Below, in pieces: positions 42,760 to 51,852 of a stretch of DNA of 64,000 nt. The stretch spans positions 310,001 to 374,000 of the forward strand of contig NZ_STFF01000004.1 of NCBI RefSeq assembly GCF_004834005.1, given 5' to 3'. Under the pieces are notes generated by a model. That model was not told where the DNA came from and did not search any database. It saw only the letters and a program-made list of their open reading frames with translations. The translations under genes and the position numbers were made by a program. Numbering within the stretch: the stretch's first letter is position 1; every line of letters begins with the position of its first letter. The DNA comes from Niastella caeni. Lineage in GTDB: Bacteria; Bacteroidota; Bacteroidia; Chitinophagales; Chitinophagaceae.

Positions 42760-45426
42760 TTAAGCCTTTTCTATTCGAACTGCGGTGATCTTATATTCCG
42801 GCGTTTGCACATAATTATCCCTAAGCGAAGAGGTTAGTTTATTGATAAAAACGAGATTGTTACTGAACGGGCTAAATGCCTCTCCCTTTCTGATGGCCGC
42901 ATCTGTGTAAACCGGCAATATGGTTTCGCCATATTTGCTGATAACACGTGCATTATCCCCATCTTTTAAACCAAAAGCAGCTGCGTCTTCCGGGTTCACA
43001 TGAAGCAAATCTGTATGACATATGTCTTTAATGGCTGTACGGTAAGTCATAGTTCCGGCATTGAAATGATATAGTTCCCTGCCAGTAACCAGTATAACCG
43101 GATATTCAGTGGTAGCCTGTTCAGGAGTTGGTATAAAATCAATGGCCGATAATTTCGCTTTGCCTCCTTCGCGCGGAAAAGATTCTGTGTGAAGGATAGT
43201 TGTTCCGTGATGCCTGGTTGTTGGGCAAGGCCATTGTATACCGCCATTTTCGAGCCGGTCGTACGTTATTCCATATACGGCTGCCCATGTTGATCTTATT
43301 TCATTCCAGATATCCTGTGCTGTTGAAAAGTTGAATAATTCACGCCTGCCCATAGCAACCGCCATATTGCATACAATCTCCCAATCGGGCTTTACGTTGG
43401 GTGGAACCGGAATTATTTTTCTCACCTTTTGTATTCTTCTTTCGGCATTCATGAAGGTCCCCTCCCGCTCAAATGATGATGCACAGGGCAGAAAAACGTC
43501 GGCGAATTTTTCGGCCGTTTCGTTCATAAACATATCCTGCACAATAACAAAATCAAGTTTTTCAAAAGCATGTTTTGTATGATTGGCGTCGGGCATGGTA
43601 AAGAATACATCATACCCTGTAATCCACATAGCTTTTAAGCGGCCTGAGGATGCAGCTTCCAGCATTTCAGGCAGGTTTAACCCTTTTCCGGCAGTCAGTG
43701 TTGTTTTCCATATACCTTCAAATCTTTGCCGTTCCGTTCTCACAGATGCCATGCCTGTAAATACCGATGGATCGCAACCCATGGCAGCCGCCCCCTGAAC
43801 ATTATTTTGTCCCCGCAAAGGATTAATGCCTGTTCCCGGCTTGCCTATATTGCCGGTAAGCAATGCCAGATTCACCAGCGCTATCACATTTTCTGTTCCT
43901 TGCGTATGTTCTGTTAACCCAAGCCCATGGAAACAAATGGAAGGTGATTGCTTTGCAAATAACCTGGCAGCTTCACGTATAAGGCGCGGATGAATGCGGC
44001 ATATTTTCGCTGCTTTTTCCGGAGTCCATTCACTGATAAAATTTTTAAATAGCTCCCACCCTTCCGTTCTGTTGTTAACAAATGCTTTGTCATACAAATT
44101 TTCAGTTACAATAACATTTGCCATTGCATTGAATAAAGGGATATTAGTGCCTGGTTTTAGTTGAAAGTGGCACGTTGCATATTTTGCCAGTTCGGTTTTG
44201 CGGGGATCAATTACAATCAGGTTTGCGCCTTTTAAAACGGCCTGTTTTATTCTGGCGCCAATTACCGGGTGACTGCCTGTTGTATTGGCGCCTGCCAAAA
44301 GTATCGTTGTTGCTTCATCAACATCATCAAATGAATTAGTAGCTGCACCTGTTCCCAGCACCATGCTCATGGCTTTGGCGGTTGGCTGGTGACATACCCT
44401 GGCGCAATTATCTACATTATTGGTTCCAATAACCGTTCGAGCAAATTTTTGAATACAGTAATTGTCTTCATTGGTTGCCCTGGCCGATCCGATAATACCT
44501 ATACTATCGGGGCCATGTTCCTGCGATATCGACTTCAATTTTTGCGCACAAAATTCAATTGCCTGGTTCCAGGTTACTGTTTCCCATTGGTTTTGCCGCC
44601 GTATCATTGGTTGTGTTATCCTGTCGTTTGCATACACATATTCCCAGGCATAACGGCCTTTTACACAAAGATGTCCTTTATTAACCGGGGCATTTTGTAC
44701 CGGATGAATTCCAACAATTTTCTGATCTTTTACGCCAGCATTTATTTCACAGCCCACTCCGCAATACGCACAAACAGACCGAACTGTTTTCTCGGGCACA
44801 CCAAACGCTATTGCCTGTTTGTCTTCAATAGCCCCTGTTGGACAGGAATCGGCACAGGCGCCGCAACTTACACATGAACTTTCTGCAAACCGTCCCTTAG
44901 AATCGGAAATGATTTTTGATTCTTCGCCACGATCTATAACATGCCAAACAAACTGCCCTTGTAATGCATTACAGATCCTGACGCAACGGAAACAATTAAT
45001 GCAACGCGACATATCAACCTGTATATACGGGTGCGAGCCATCAATAACTGAAGATGTTTTATTTTCCATTTCCTTTGTTAAACCGTAATAATTTACCCAC
45101 CGGTGAAATTCTTTTTGCGGGTATTTTATTACTTCATTCAAAGGATAATCCTTTGTCAGCATTTGTATTATGCCTTTCCGGTATTTTTCAATTTCGGCCA
45201 AATGTGTTTCTATTATCATACCAGTGGCAAGCAGTGTGCGGCATGAAGGTTGCAAACGATCGACGCCACTTATTTTCACCAGGCATAAACGGCAAACAGA
45301 TGCAGGATGCAGGCGCTCGTCGTGGCAAAGGGCCGGCACTTCGATATTAATTTGCTTCAACAGGTTTAGTATTGTTTGCCCTTCCTCAAAGGAATAATCT
45401 TTATTATTTATGGTAACCTGGTTCAC
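42760..45426 (-). CDS. formate dehydrogenase alpha subunit, Cys-type, NADH-dehydrogenase-like N-terminus
   Basis: An 888-residue molybdo-bis-PGD oxidoreductase. Order: a 2Fe-2S ferredoxin-like domain (C34, C45, C48, C62), two 4Fe-4S clusters (C142/C145/C148/C152 and C185/C188/C191/C195), the molybdopterin-domain 4Fe-4S (C219/C222/C226/C254), then the Mo domains. The motif NCARVCHQPT has Cys345 where FdhF-type enzymes have Sec, followed by His346. Product is CO2 and electrons from formate, in the cytosol. No beta/gamma subunit, fdhD or Mo-cofactor gene is near, so the electron acceptor is unknown. Last gene of the seven-gene operon; overlaps the ACP gene by 23 bp. Confidence 0.88.
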   Translation of the reverse strand: MNQVTINNKDYSFEEGQTILNLLKQINIEVPALCHDERLHPASVCRLCLVKISGVDRLQPSCRTLLATGMIIETHLAEIEKYRKGIIQMLTKDYPLNEVIKYPQKEFHRWVNYYGLTKEMENKTSSVIDGSHPYIQVDMSRCINCFRCVRICNALQGQFVWHVIDRGEESKIISDSKGRFAESSCVSCGACADSCPTGAIEDKQAIAFGVPEKTVRSVCAYCGVGCEINAGVKDQKIVGIHPVQNAPVNKGHLCVKGRYAWEYVYANDRITQPMIRRQNQWETVTWNQAIEFCAQKLKSISQEHGPDSIGIIGSARATNEDNYCIQKFARTVIGTNNVDNCARVCHQPTAKAMSMVLGTGAATNSFDDVDEATTILLAGANTTGSHPVIGARIKQAVLKGANLIVIDPRKTELAKYATCHFQLKPGTNIPLFNAMANVIVTENLYDKAFVNNRTEGWELFKNFISEWTPEKAAKICRIHPRLIREAARLFAKQSPSICFHGLGLTEHTQGTENVIALVNLALLTGNIGKPGTGINPLRGQNNVQGAAAMGCDPSVFTGMASVRTERQRFEGIWKTTLTAGKGLNLPEMLEAASSGRLKAMWITGYDVFFTMPDANHTKHAFEKLDFVIVQDMFMNETAEKFADVFLPCASSFEREGTFMNAERRIQKVRKIIPVPPNVKPDWEIVCNMAVAMGRRELFNFSTAQDIWNEIRSTWAAVYGITYDRLENGGIQWPCPTTRHHGTTILHTESFPREGGKAKLSAIDFIPTPEQATTEYPVILVTGRELYHFNAGTMTYRTAIKDICHTDLLHVNPEDAAAFGLKDGDNARVISKYGETILPVYTDAAIRKGEAFSPFSNNLVFINKLTSSLRDNYVQTPEYKITAVRIEKA

Positions 45427-45667
45427 TTGTTTTTTGCATTATATAATTAACCAGATTTCGCAGCGTAGTAATTTTTCCGTAATCCTCTTCAGGTGTATCA
45501 ATGCCAAAGTGTTCATCCAATGCCACTACAAATTGCAATGCATCAAAGGAATCTATTTCAAGCGTATGCCTGATATCATCATCAGGCTGCAGATTCGCCG
45601 GTTCGGTATCGGGAGCAATTTTTTTTAATAATTGCTCCACTACCTGTTTTACTTCGGTTTCGGTCAT
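45404..45667 (-). CDS. acyl carrier protein-like, 87 aa
   Basis: An 87-residue acidic four-helix protein with the phosphopantetheine attachment motif EIDSFDALQF (Ser40). It carries acyl groups as thioesters. It is not the housekeeping fatty-acid ACP by context: it lies between the PDH E2 gene (4-bp overlap) and the formate dehydrogenase gene (23-bp overlap). A carrier inside a pyruvate dehydrogenase operon suggests acetyl transfer to a carrier, but no ketosynthase or phosphopantetheinyl transferase is nearby. Motif and fold assignment firm, role inferred. Confidence 0.85.
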   Translation of the reverse strand: MTETEVKQVVEQLLKKIAPDTEPANLQPDDDIRHTLEIDSFDALQFVVALDEHFGIDTPEEDYGKITTLRNLVNYIMQKTSEPGYHK

Positions 45668-46815
45668 AACATATCCGGTTTTTGAAGATGATTGTTTATT
45701 GCCATCAGCAGCCTGCTGCCGGTAGTTCCATCTGTTGCCCGGTGGTCTGCAGCCAGGGTAACCGTAATTGCGGGTCGCACATCAAGCATACCATGTTCTG
45801 TCCATGGTTGTTCCATGATACAGCCAAACCCAACAAGAGCTACCTGGGGCGGATAAATGACGCCATATACCAGCTCTACATTTCCTTCCCCCAGGCTTGT
45901 AATAGTGATGGTAGATTCACTTAATTCAGAACTTTTTAGTTTCATCGCCCTTGTCCTGGGAATGATATCATTTAATGCCTGCATTAATTCATCCGGCGTT
46001 TTTTTATCGGCATTATGAATGGCCGGAATCATTACACCGCCTGTACGCAACGAAATTGCAAAACCAATATTGATATCGCTTTTTTGTTGAAAACCATTTT
46101 GCCAGTATCCATTTAACTCCGGTACCTCAGTTAATGCTTTTGCCACTGCCTTTATTAAAAGCACCACCGGCAGCAACCGTTGTTTAATGGTACGCGTTTT
46201 GTTTGCTTCGGCCAGCCACGCCAAAGCATGGCTCATATCTATTTTTGTTTGCAGATAATAATGCGGTATTTCTCTGTTCGATTTGCTCATGGCGGCTGCT
46301 ACCGCCATGCGAATATTTTCTGTGGCGGTTGGTTTCTTTTCAGCAGGCAACAACTCTTTGGGGGCAATGGCTTTTTCAACATCCTCTTTTGTAATAACGC
46401 CTCCCTCACCGGTTCCTTTTATTGTGGTCAAATCAATGCCTTTTTCAACTGCTATGCGCCTGGCAAGAGGCGAAGCTTTAACTGTGCGGGGTATTGTAAC
46501 CGGCGTAATTTTTTCAATGACTTTTTCTTTTACCGCTTCCTTTTCCAATATGGGAAGCGCTGGTTTTATTGCTTCTTCTTTTCCGTCGGCAATCAGCGCC
46601 ATGAGGGTACCTACCGGAACCTTTTCGTCTTCTTTGATCAATAACCGGTTAATAAAGCCTTCCTCAAATACTTCGATATCAATAAGACCTTTCTGCGTTT
46701 CTACAATAGCAATAATATCTCCCCGCTTTACTTTATCCCCGGGTTTTACCAGCCATTCGCGAAGCGTACCGGCTTCCATATCGGCGCCCAGACTGGGCAT
46801 GTTAAACTCTATCAT
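45664..46815 (-). CDS. pdhC: 2-oxo acid dehydrogenase E2 (dihydrolipoyl acetyltransferase)
   Basis: A 383-residue E2 component. One lipoyl domain (residues 1-80, lipoyl Lys42 in ETQKGLID), a peripheral-subunit-binding domain (about 115-150: ASPLARRIAVEKGIDL), and the catalytic acetyltransferase core to the end, with the active-site block DHRATDG in place of the more usual DHRVVDG; His and Asp are kept. With E1 alpha and beta upstream it makes acetyl-CoA from pyruvate. The E3 gene is not in this window. Overlaps E1 beta (14 bp) and the ACP gene (4 bp). Confidence 0.92.
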   Translation of the reverse strand: MIEFNMPSLGADMEAGTLREWLVKPGDKVKRGDIIAIVETQKGLIDIEVFEEGFINRLLIKEDEKVPVGTLMALIADGKEEAIKPALPILEKEAVKEKVIEKITPVTIPRTVKASPLARRIAVEKGIDLTTIKGTGEGGVITKEDVEKAIAPKELLPAEKKPTATENIRMAVAAAMSKSNREIPHYYLQTKIDMSHALAWLAEANKTRTIKQRLLPVVLLIKAVAKALTEVPELNGYWQNGFQQKSDINIGFAISLRTGGVMIPAIHNADKKTPDELMQALNDIIPRTRAMKLKSSELSESTITITSLGEGNVELVYGVIYPPQVALVGFGCIMEQPWTEHGMLDVRPAITVTLAADHRATDGTTGSRLLMAINNHLQKPDML

Positions 46816-47806
46816 GCTGCAACATTCTTTTTACCATACTTACAATATCTTCTTTCTGCGGCAGGGAAGCATCTTCGAGGTGTTTTGGATAGGGCATCGG
46901 CACTTCTGCTCCACACAACCGTTGCACAGGTGCATCCAGTTCATAAAAAATATTTTCCATAATACAGGCACTTACTTCTGCTGCAACATTAACCGAGCCC
47001 CATGCTTCTTCTACCAGCAGGGCCCGATGTGTTTTTCTGACCGAAGTAAAAATAGTTTCAGTGTCCAGTGGCCGCAACACACGCAAATCAACCACTTCGG
47101 CATCTATACCCAATGGTATCAGTTCTTTTGCAGCATCCAATGCTTTATATACTCCGGCGCCATAGGTGATAATGGAAATATCTTTTCCTTCTTTTCTAAC
47201 GGTGGCATTGGTACTATTTACAATGCCGGCGTTTGCCGGTATTTCACCCTCCATGTTTAACATGGCCGTATATTCAAAAATGATAACCGGGTCGGCGCTT
47301 TGCAATGCCATAAGCAACATGCCCCGGGCATCTTCATGTGTACCCACTGACAATACTTTCAAACCAGGAATGTGAGCAAATAAAGGCTCCCAGCTGTGCG
47401 AATGTTGCGCGGCTAATTGTTTACCGGTGCCGCAACTCATTCGTATTATAACGGGTACATTTAGCTGGCCACCCGACATATGCAGTAAGGTGGCTGCATT
47501 ATTAACGATCTGGTCCATAGCCAGCAAACTGAAGTTCACTGTCATTACTTCTACAATGGGATGCATGCCACCTAAAGCGGCGCCAATGCCGGCGCCAACA
47601 AACCCTGTTTCTGATAAGGGAACGTCCATGATCCGTTCGTGGCCAAATTCCTGTAATAACCCCTTACTAACTGCAAAAGCACCACCGTAACGGCCTACAT
47701 CTTCCCCCATCAAAAAAACTTTTTCATCTTTTTGCAAGGCATCGCGCAAAGCCAGTTTCAACGCTTCGCGATAAGTGATTTTTATGGTATTATTTTCATC
47801 AATCAT
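46802..47806 (-). CDS. pdhB: pyruvate dehydrogenase-type E1 component, beta subunit
   Basis: A 334-residue transketolase-like beta subunit. Seen: KVFLMGEDVGRYGGAFAVSKGL near residue 28-50, ETGFVGAGIGAALGGM near residue 65-80, and a C-terminal domain VEEAWGSVNVAAE. Forms the thiamin-dependent heterotetramer with E1 alpha. The ATG overlaps the TGA of the small 45-aa gene (ATGA), a sign of translational coupling. Specificity (pyruvate or branched-chain/acetoin) cannot be fixed from sequence, though acetyl-CoA synthetase in the operon favours C2 chemistry. Confidence 0.92.
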   Translation of the reverse strand: MIDENNTIKITYREALKLALRDALQKDEKVFLMGEDVGRYGGAFAVSKGLLQEFGHERIMDVPLSETGFVGAGIGAALGGMHPIVEVMTVNFSLLAMDQIVNNAATLLHMSGGQLNVPVIIRMSCGTGKQLAAQHSHSWEPLFAHIPGLKVLSVGTHEDARGMLLMALQSADPVIIFEYTAMLNMEGEIPANAGIVNSTNATVRKEGKDISIITYGAGVYKALDAAKELIPLGIDAEVVDLRVLRPLDTETIFTSVRKTHRALLVEEAWGSVNVAAEVSACIMENIFYELDAPVQRLCGAEVPMPYPKHLEDASLPQKEDIVSMVKRMLQHDRV

Positions 47807-47940
47807 ACCTGTTCTAATTTCAATGTCAGATATTCGCCAATTAAAATAGCTGCGGAGTACGATATTTCTTCTTCTGTTTTAGCATGCACCCCATCCGAAC
47901 AATGTTTCATAAAATCATCAATATGAACAATTGTAGACAT
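47803..47940 (-). CDS. 45-aa small protein between the E1 genes
   Basis: A 45-codon frame (STIVHIDDFMKHCSDGVHAK, then TEEEISYSAAILIGEYLTLK) begins 5 bp after the E1 alpha stop and ends in an ATGA overlap with the E1 beta start. It is acidic with one amphipathic helix. The exact fit between the two genes and the coupled translation strongly suggest it is expressed. No family recognised; it may be an assembly or regulatory peptide of the complex. Confidence 0.6.
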   Translation of the reverse strand: MSTIVHIDDFMKHCSDGVHAKTEEEISYSAAILIGEYLTLKLEQV

Positions 47941-47945
47941 GCTTT

Positions 47946-48947
47946 TTATTTATTTGGCCCGCTGTATACAAATTTTGTCAATGCTGAAACAGGCTCCCAT
48001 GTTCCGGCTTCTGCAAAATCAACTGCCTTCTGCACTTCCTGGTCCACCTTTTTCTCCATCTGTTTTATATCATCATCTGTTGTCAACTGCAGGCCCAATA
48101 ATTGTTTCTGCAAAGCAGGTATTGGATCTTTCTTTTTCCATTCATCCACTTCGCTCTTCTCACGGTATAATTCGGCATCGAACATGGAGTGTGCACGAAA
48201 CCGGTAGGTATTGCAAACAAGAAAAAAGGGGCGGCCTGTTCTATGTATTTTTTCCACTGCCTCACGTGCAGCTTTTTCTACCTGAAGTACATCCATCCCA
48301 TTCACAGCTGCAAATTCAATACCATAAGCCGCACCCTTTTTCTCCAGTTCCTGAACCGCATGCGAGTAACGGATAGCTGTTCCCATTGCATAAAGATTAT
48401 TTTCACATACCATTAGCAAGGGTACGCTCCACAATGCTGCCAGGTTCATGGTTTCGTGAAAAGCGCCTTCTGCCACAGCGCCATCACCGAAAAAACAACA
48501 GGTGATATTATTTATTTTCTGTTTTTTGCAGGCAAGCGCCATTCCAACAGCAATTGGTAAATGGCCGGCTACAATAGCGTTGCCGCCATAGAATCTTTTT
48601 TCAACATCGAATAAATGCATTGATCCACCCCTTCCCCTGCTGCATCCTTCCATCTTACCATACATTTCAGCCATAATTTTTCCTGCATCAATACCTCGCG
48701 CCAGGGCATGGCCATGCTCGCGGTAAGTGCTTAAGATATTATCCTCAGGCGTTAATGCCTGCATTATCCCTACAGCAACAGCTTCCTCGCCTACATATAA
48801 ATGCAGGAAGCCGCGTATTTTCATTTTGGTGTATAGCTCTGCCGCTTTCTCTTCAAATCGCCTGATCATCATCATCTGATAAAGCAATTCAGAACCGTGT
48901 GCACGGTCGATAGTGGTTGCAGCTTGTATGGCGATTGTATTTTCCAT
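47946..48947 (-). CDS. pdhA: pyruvate dehydrogenase-type E1 component, alpha subunit
   Basis: A 333-residue alpha subunit binding thiamin diphosphate: GDGAVAEGAFHETMNLAAL (GDG...N motif, about residue 155-173) and the upstream ILSTYREHGHALARG. Pairs with E1 beta at 46802. Length is normal. Seven bp after the acetyl-CoA synthetase stop and 5 bp before the small-protein gene, so inside the same operon. Acts in the cytosol; feeds acetyl groups to the E2 lipoyl domain. Confidence 0.93.
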   Translation of the reverse strand: MENTIAIQAATTIDRAHGSELLYQMMMIRRFEEKAAELYTKMKIRGFLHLYVGEEAVAVGIMQALTPEDNILSTYREHGHALARGIDAGKIMAEMYGKMEGCSRGRGGSMHLFDVEKRFYGGNAIVAGHLPIAVGMALACKKQKINNITCCFFGDGAVAEGAFHETMNLAALWSVPLLMVCENNLYAMGTAIRYSHAVQELEKKGAAYGIEFAAVNGMDVLQVEKAAREAVEKIHRTGRPFFLVCNTYRFRAHSMFDAELYREKSEVDEWKKKDPIPALQKQLLGLQLTTDDDIKQMEKKVDQEVQKAVDFAEAGTWEPVSALTKFVYSGPNK

Positions 48948-48954
48948 TGTTTTA

Positions 48955-50700
48955 TCAGGATTTTTCTAGTGTTGAAATATCTCCTTCGGGTAAACCCAAC
49001 TCCCTGGCTTTTAGCAGCCGTCGCAATATTTTTCCGCTTCTTGTTTTCGGCAGCTCTTCAATAAAAGAAATTTCCTTTGGCGCAACAGCAGCGCCCAACT
49101 TCTGACGGGCGAATGCCAATATATCCAGTTGTACTTTTTCATTTCCGGTAAATCCGTGTTTCAAAACAATAAATGCTTTTACTATTTCGCCAATCACGGG
49201 ATCGGGTTTGCCAATAACGGCTGCTTCGGCAACTGCCACATGCTCCATTAGTGTGCTCTCCACCTCAAAAGGGCCAACCATGTGCCCGGAAGTTTTAATA
49301 ATGTCATCTGCACGGCCCACAAACCAATAATATCCATCGGCATCTTTTCTTGCCAGGTCGCCGGTGAAATACCATTCGTTCCTGAAACACTTTTTATACC
49401 GGTCTTCATCATGTATATAAGCACGGAACATGGAAGGCCAGTCCTTTTTTAATACAAGGTGCCCCTGTTTCCCCGGCTCTGTGATTATATTAATAGTTGT
49501 ATCAGTTATTTCGGCAATGGCCGCTTCGGTGCCCGGCAGGGGTTTACCCATAGAGCCAGGCTTTACTTTCATGGAAGGATAATTGGCGATCATAATGCCG
49601 CCTGTTTCAGTTTGCCACCAGTTATCAAGAATGGGCATGCCAAAAGTCTTCTCTCCCCACATTACGGCTTCTGCATGTAACGGTTCCCCAACGCTGCAGA
49701 TCAGTCGCAGGGATTGCAGGTTGTAAATATCACGAGGCTTTATATTCATGCGCATCAGCCGGCGAATAGCCGTAGGCGCAGTATACCATACATTCACCTG
49801 TTGCTTTTCCAGAATGGAATACCAGCGAACGGCATCAAATTCCTCTTCATCAACAACATTGGTTACACCACATACCAATGGCGCAATAATTCCATATGAA
49901 GTTCCGGTTACCCATCCCGGGTCGGCGGTACACCAGAAAACATCGCCCTTATGGAAATCGAGCACATTTTTGCCGGTCATGTAATGCATGAGCACGGCAT
50001 TGTGCACATGCAGGGCCCCTTTAGGCATGCCGGTGGTGCCACTGGTAAAATGCAGCAAAGCAGCATCTTCAGGATCTGTAGGCGGTATAGAAAATTCGTC
50101 ACCGGCTTCTTCCATTAACCGGGGGAACGACAACACATTTTTATCAATGTGCGCTTCTTCATCGGTTATTAAAATATATTGGAGCGAAGGCAATCTGTTT
50201 AACAGTTGCTTTACTTTCTTTTCAAATAATGCCCTGGTTGTTACCAGCACTTTTGCTTCTCCCCTGCTTAATCGTTGAAATACAGGTTCAGGGCCAAACA
50301 CCGGGAACAGCGGACAATATACCGCGGTAGCTTTAAGCGTTCCCAATGCCGCTATATATAATTCAGGGATGCGGCCTGATAATGTAAAAACCTTCTCACC
50401 TCTTTTTATTCCTAAATTTACCAGCACATTTGCGAAGCGCGAAGTGAGGTGTTGCAAACTGCTATACGAAAAATCCTGCGTCGTATGGTCTTTACGTATC
50501 CATCTCAATGCAATTGTATTTGCCAGCTCACTGTTTGCATGGCGTTCAATTGCTTCATACGCAATGTTCAATCCTTTATTTTCAGGAAGACCGTTAAGCT
50601 CCCCCCTTTCCTGCTGCCAGTTGAATGAACGGTAGCACAAATCATAATTCTGCAGGTTGTTTGCAATAACACCCTGCCCGGTTAATAATTCTGCAGCCAT
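48955..50700 (-). CDS. acsA: acetyl-CoA synthetase-like AMP-forming ligase (AcsA type)
   Basis: A 581-residue AMP-forming ligase of the AcsA/short-chain group. Motifs: LHFTSGTTGMPKGALHVHN (P-loop, about residue 212), WWQTETGG near residue 360, DxWxxTGD-like YFTGDLARKD, and the C-terminal lysine loop PKTRSGKILRRLLK. Activates acetate or a close acid to acyl-CoA with ATP. First gene of the operon with PDH, ACP and formate dehydrogenase; divergent from the universal stress gene 242 bp away. Substrate range unproven. Confidence 0.88.
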   Translation of the reverse strand: MAAELLTGQGVIANNLQNYDLCYRSFNWQQERGELNGLPENKGLNIAYEAIERHANSELANTIALRWIRKDHTTQDFSYSSLQHLTSRFANVLVNLGIKRGEKVFTLSGRIPELYIAALGTLKATAVYCPLFPVFGPEPVFQRLSRGEAKVLVTTRALFEKKVKQLLNRLPSLQYILITDEEAHIDKNVLSFPRLMEEAGDEFSIPPTDPEDAALLHFTSGTTGMPKGALHVHNAVLMHYMTGKNVLDFHKGDVFWCTADPGWVTGTSYGIIAPLVCGVTNVVDEEEFDAVRWYSILEKQQVNVWYTAPTAIRRLMRMNIKPRDIYNLQSLRLICSVGEPLHAEAVMWGEKTFGMPILDNWWQTETGGIMIANYPSMKVKPGSMGKPLPGTEAAIAEITDTTINIITEPGKQGHLVLKKDWPSMFRAYIHDEDRYKKCFRNEWYFTGDLARKDADGYYWFVGRADDIIKTSGHMVGPFEVESTLMEHVAVAEAAVIGKPDPVIGEIVKAFIVLKHGFTGNEKVQLDILAFARQKLGAAVAPKEISFIEELPKTRSGKILRRLLKARELGLPEGDISTLEKS

Positions 50701-50942
50701 CTTTAATAATTGTATACGTAATCTATACTAATAAATGAGCGCGGCAAATGACCCCCATCATAAGGGTAACTGATATTGGCAGTTGAATACTGAACGCTCA
50801 ATGCAGAACGCGGTTTCCGGGGTTCGGGGTTCCTTGGGATTGTCGCATTTGCCTTTTGCGTTTTGCTGAAAATCATACAGGCTAATGATGGCCATCATTG
50901 AAAGCGCCCGGGAACGGCAGATAACTTTGAATAAAGCAATTT
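50701..50942. promoter_or_regulatory. divergent region, acsA operon / universal stress gene
   Basis: 242 bp between the two divergent starts; presumably both promoters lie here. I could not pick out a convincing -33/-7 pair or an operator, and the 21-bp-period element is absent. Confidence 0.3.
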
Positions 50943-51800
50943 ATGAAAACGATTCTGGTTGCCACCGATTTCTCCGATGCAGGCCATAATGCTTCCTTAT
51001 ATGCAGCAGACCTGGCAAGAGCATTTAATGCACGGGTAGTATTATTCAATGCTATTGAACAGGCGCCTGTTCCGGTTTCAGAAGTTCCTGTGCTTACATT
51101 GCAAGAAATGGGCATCCGTGCTGAACAGCAACTGAAGGATGAAAAACAGTTACTTACTACCGGAAACTGGCTTCCCATTGAAACTGTTTCGAGACCGGGA
51201 ACTGCAGCCCAGAGCATTCTGCAAGCCGTTAAGGAAGCAAATGCCGATATCATTATTGCCGGCATGAAAAACACAGGTACCGCCATTCGTCGATTTTTTG
51301 GCAGCACAGTGACCGCATTGGTAAATAAACTGCCGGTTCCCCTGCTGATTGTACCCGAAGGAATTCCGTTCATAAAAATATCCACAATAGCATTGGCTAA
51401 TGAAAGCGATGTTGACCCTGATAGCGATCCCCGCCTGCTTGATGCCCTGCGTGAAATAGGAGAAAGATTTCATTCAAAACTTTACCTGGTTCGGGTGGCT
51501 GAAAACCAGTTACGGGAAGCATACGGGGTTTTGAATCGTCCGTTAAAGATAAATAAAATGGTACGAACGCTGGATCCGGTGTATGAATGCATTGAAGGGA
51601 AAAATATACCTGAGGCTTTGAATAACTTTATTGAAGCGTACAATATTAACCTGCTGGCATTATTACCTCACCAACACACGCTTTTGGAAAGATGGTTTTA
51701 TAGCAGTGTAACCCGCTCAATGATCTTTAAAAGCCAGATCCCATTGCTGATTATACCTGAACAGCATAAAAGTTCCGTTATTGATTGTGAACCATGGTGA
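50943..51800 (+). CDS. tandem universal stress protein
   Basis: A 285-residue protein with two UspA folds (about 1-145 and 150-280). The first opens with KTILVATDFSDAGHNASLYA and closes with the block GSTVTALVNKLPVPLLIVPE, the second ends FYSSVTRSMIFKSQIPLLII. Universal stress proteins bind ATP or other ligands and act in stationary phase and hypoxia. Divergent from acsA and near PDH, formate dehydrogenase and a BON protein, which fits a low-energy survival role. Cytosolic. Confidence 0.9.
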   Translation: MKTILVATDFSDAGHNASLYAADLARAFNARVVLFNAIEQAPVPVSEVPVLTLQEMGIRAEQQLKDEKQLLTTGNWLPIETVSRPGTAAQSILQAVKEANADIIIAGMKNTGTAIRRFFGSTVTALVNKLPVPLLIVPEGIPFIKISTIALANESDVDPDSDPRLLDALREIGERFHSKLYLVRVAENQLREAYGVLNRPLKINKMVRTLDPVYECIEGKNIPEALNNFIEAYNINLLALLPHQHTLLERWFYSSVTRSMIFKSQIPLLIIPEQHKSSVIDCEPW

Positions 51801-51852
51801 TACTGTTAATCAAAACAGTATAATCCTTAATCAGGGCTTCATCAATAGCATG

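Noticed and set aside
46283..47260. Long antisense frame (325 aa, plus) across E2 and E1 beta
   Set aside because: Cys/Phe-rich composition, no domain, and spans two well-supported genes on the other strand.
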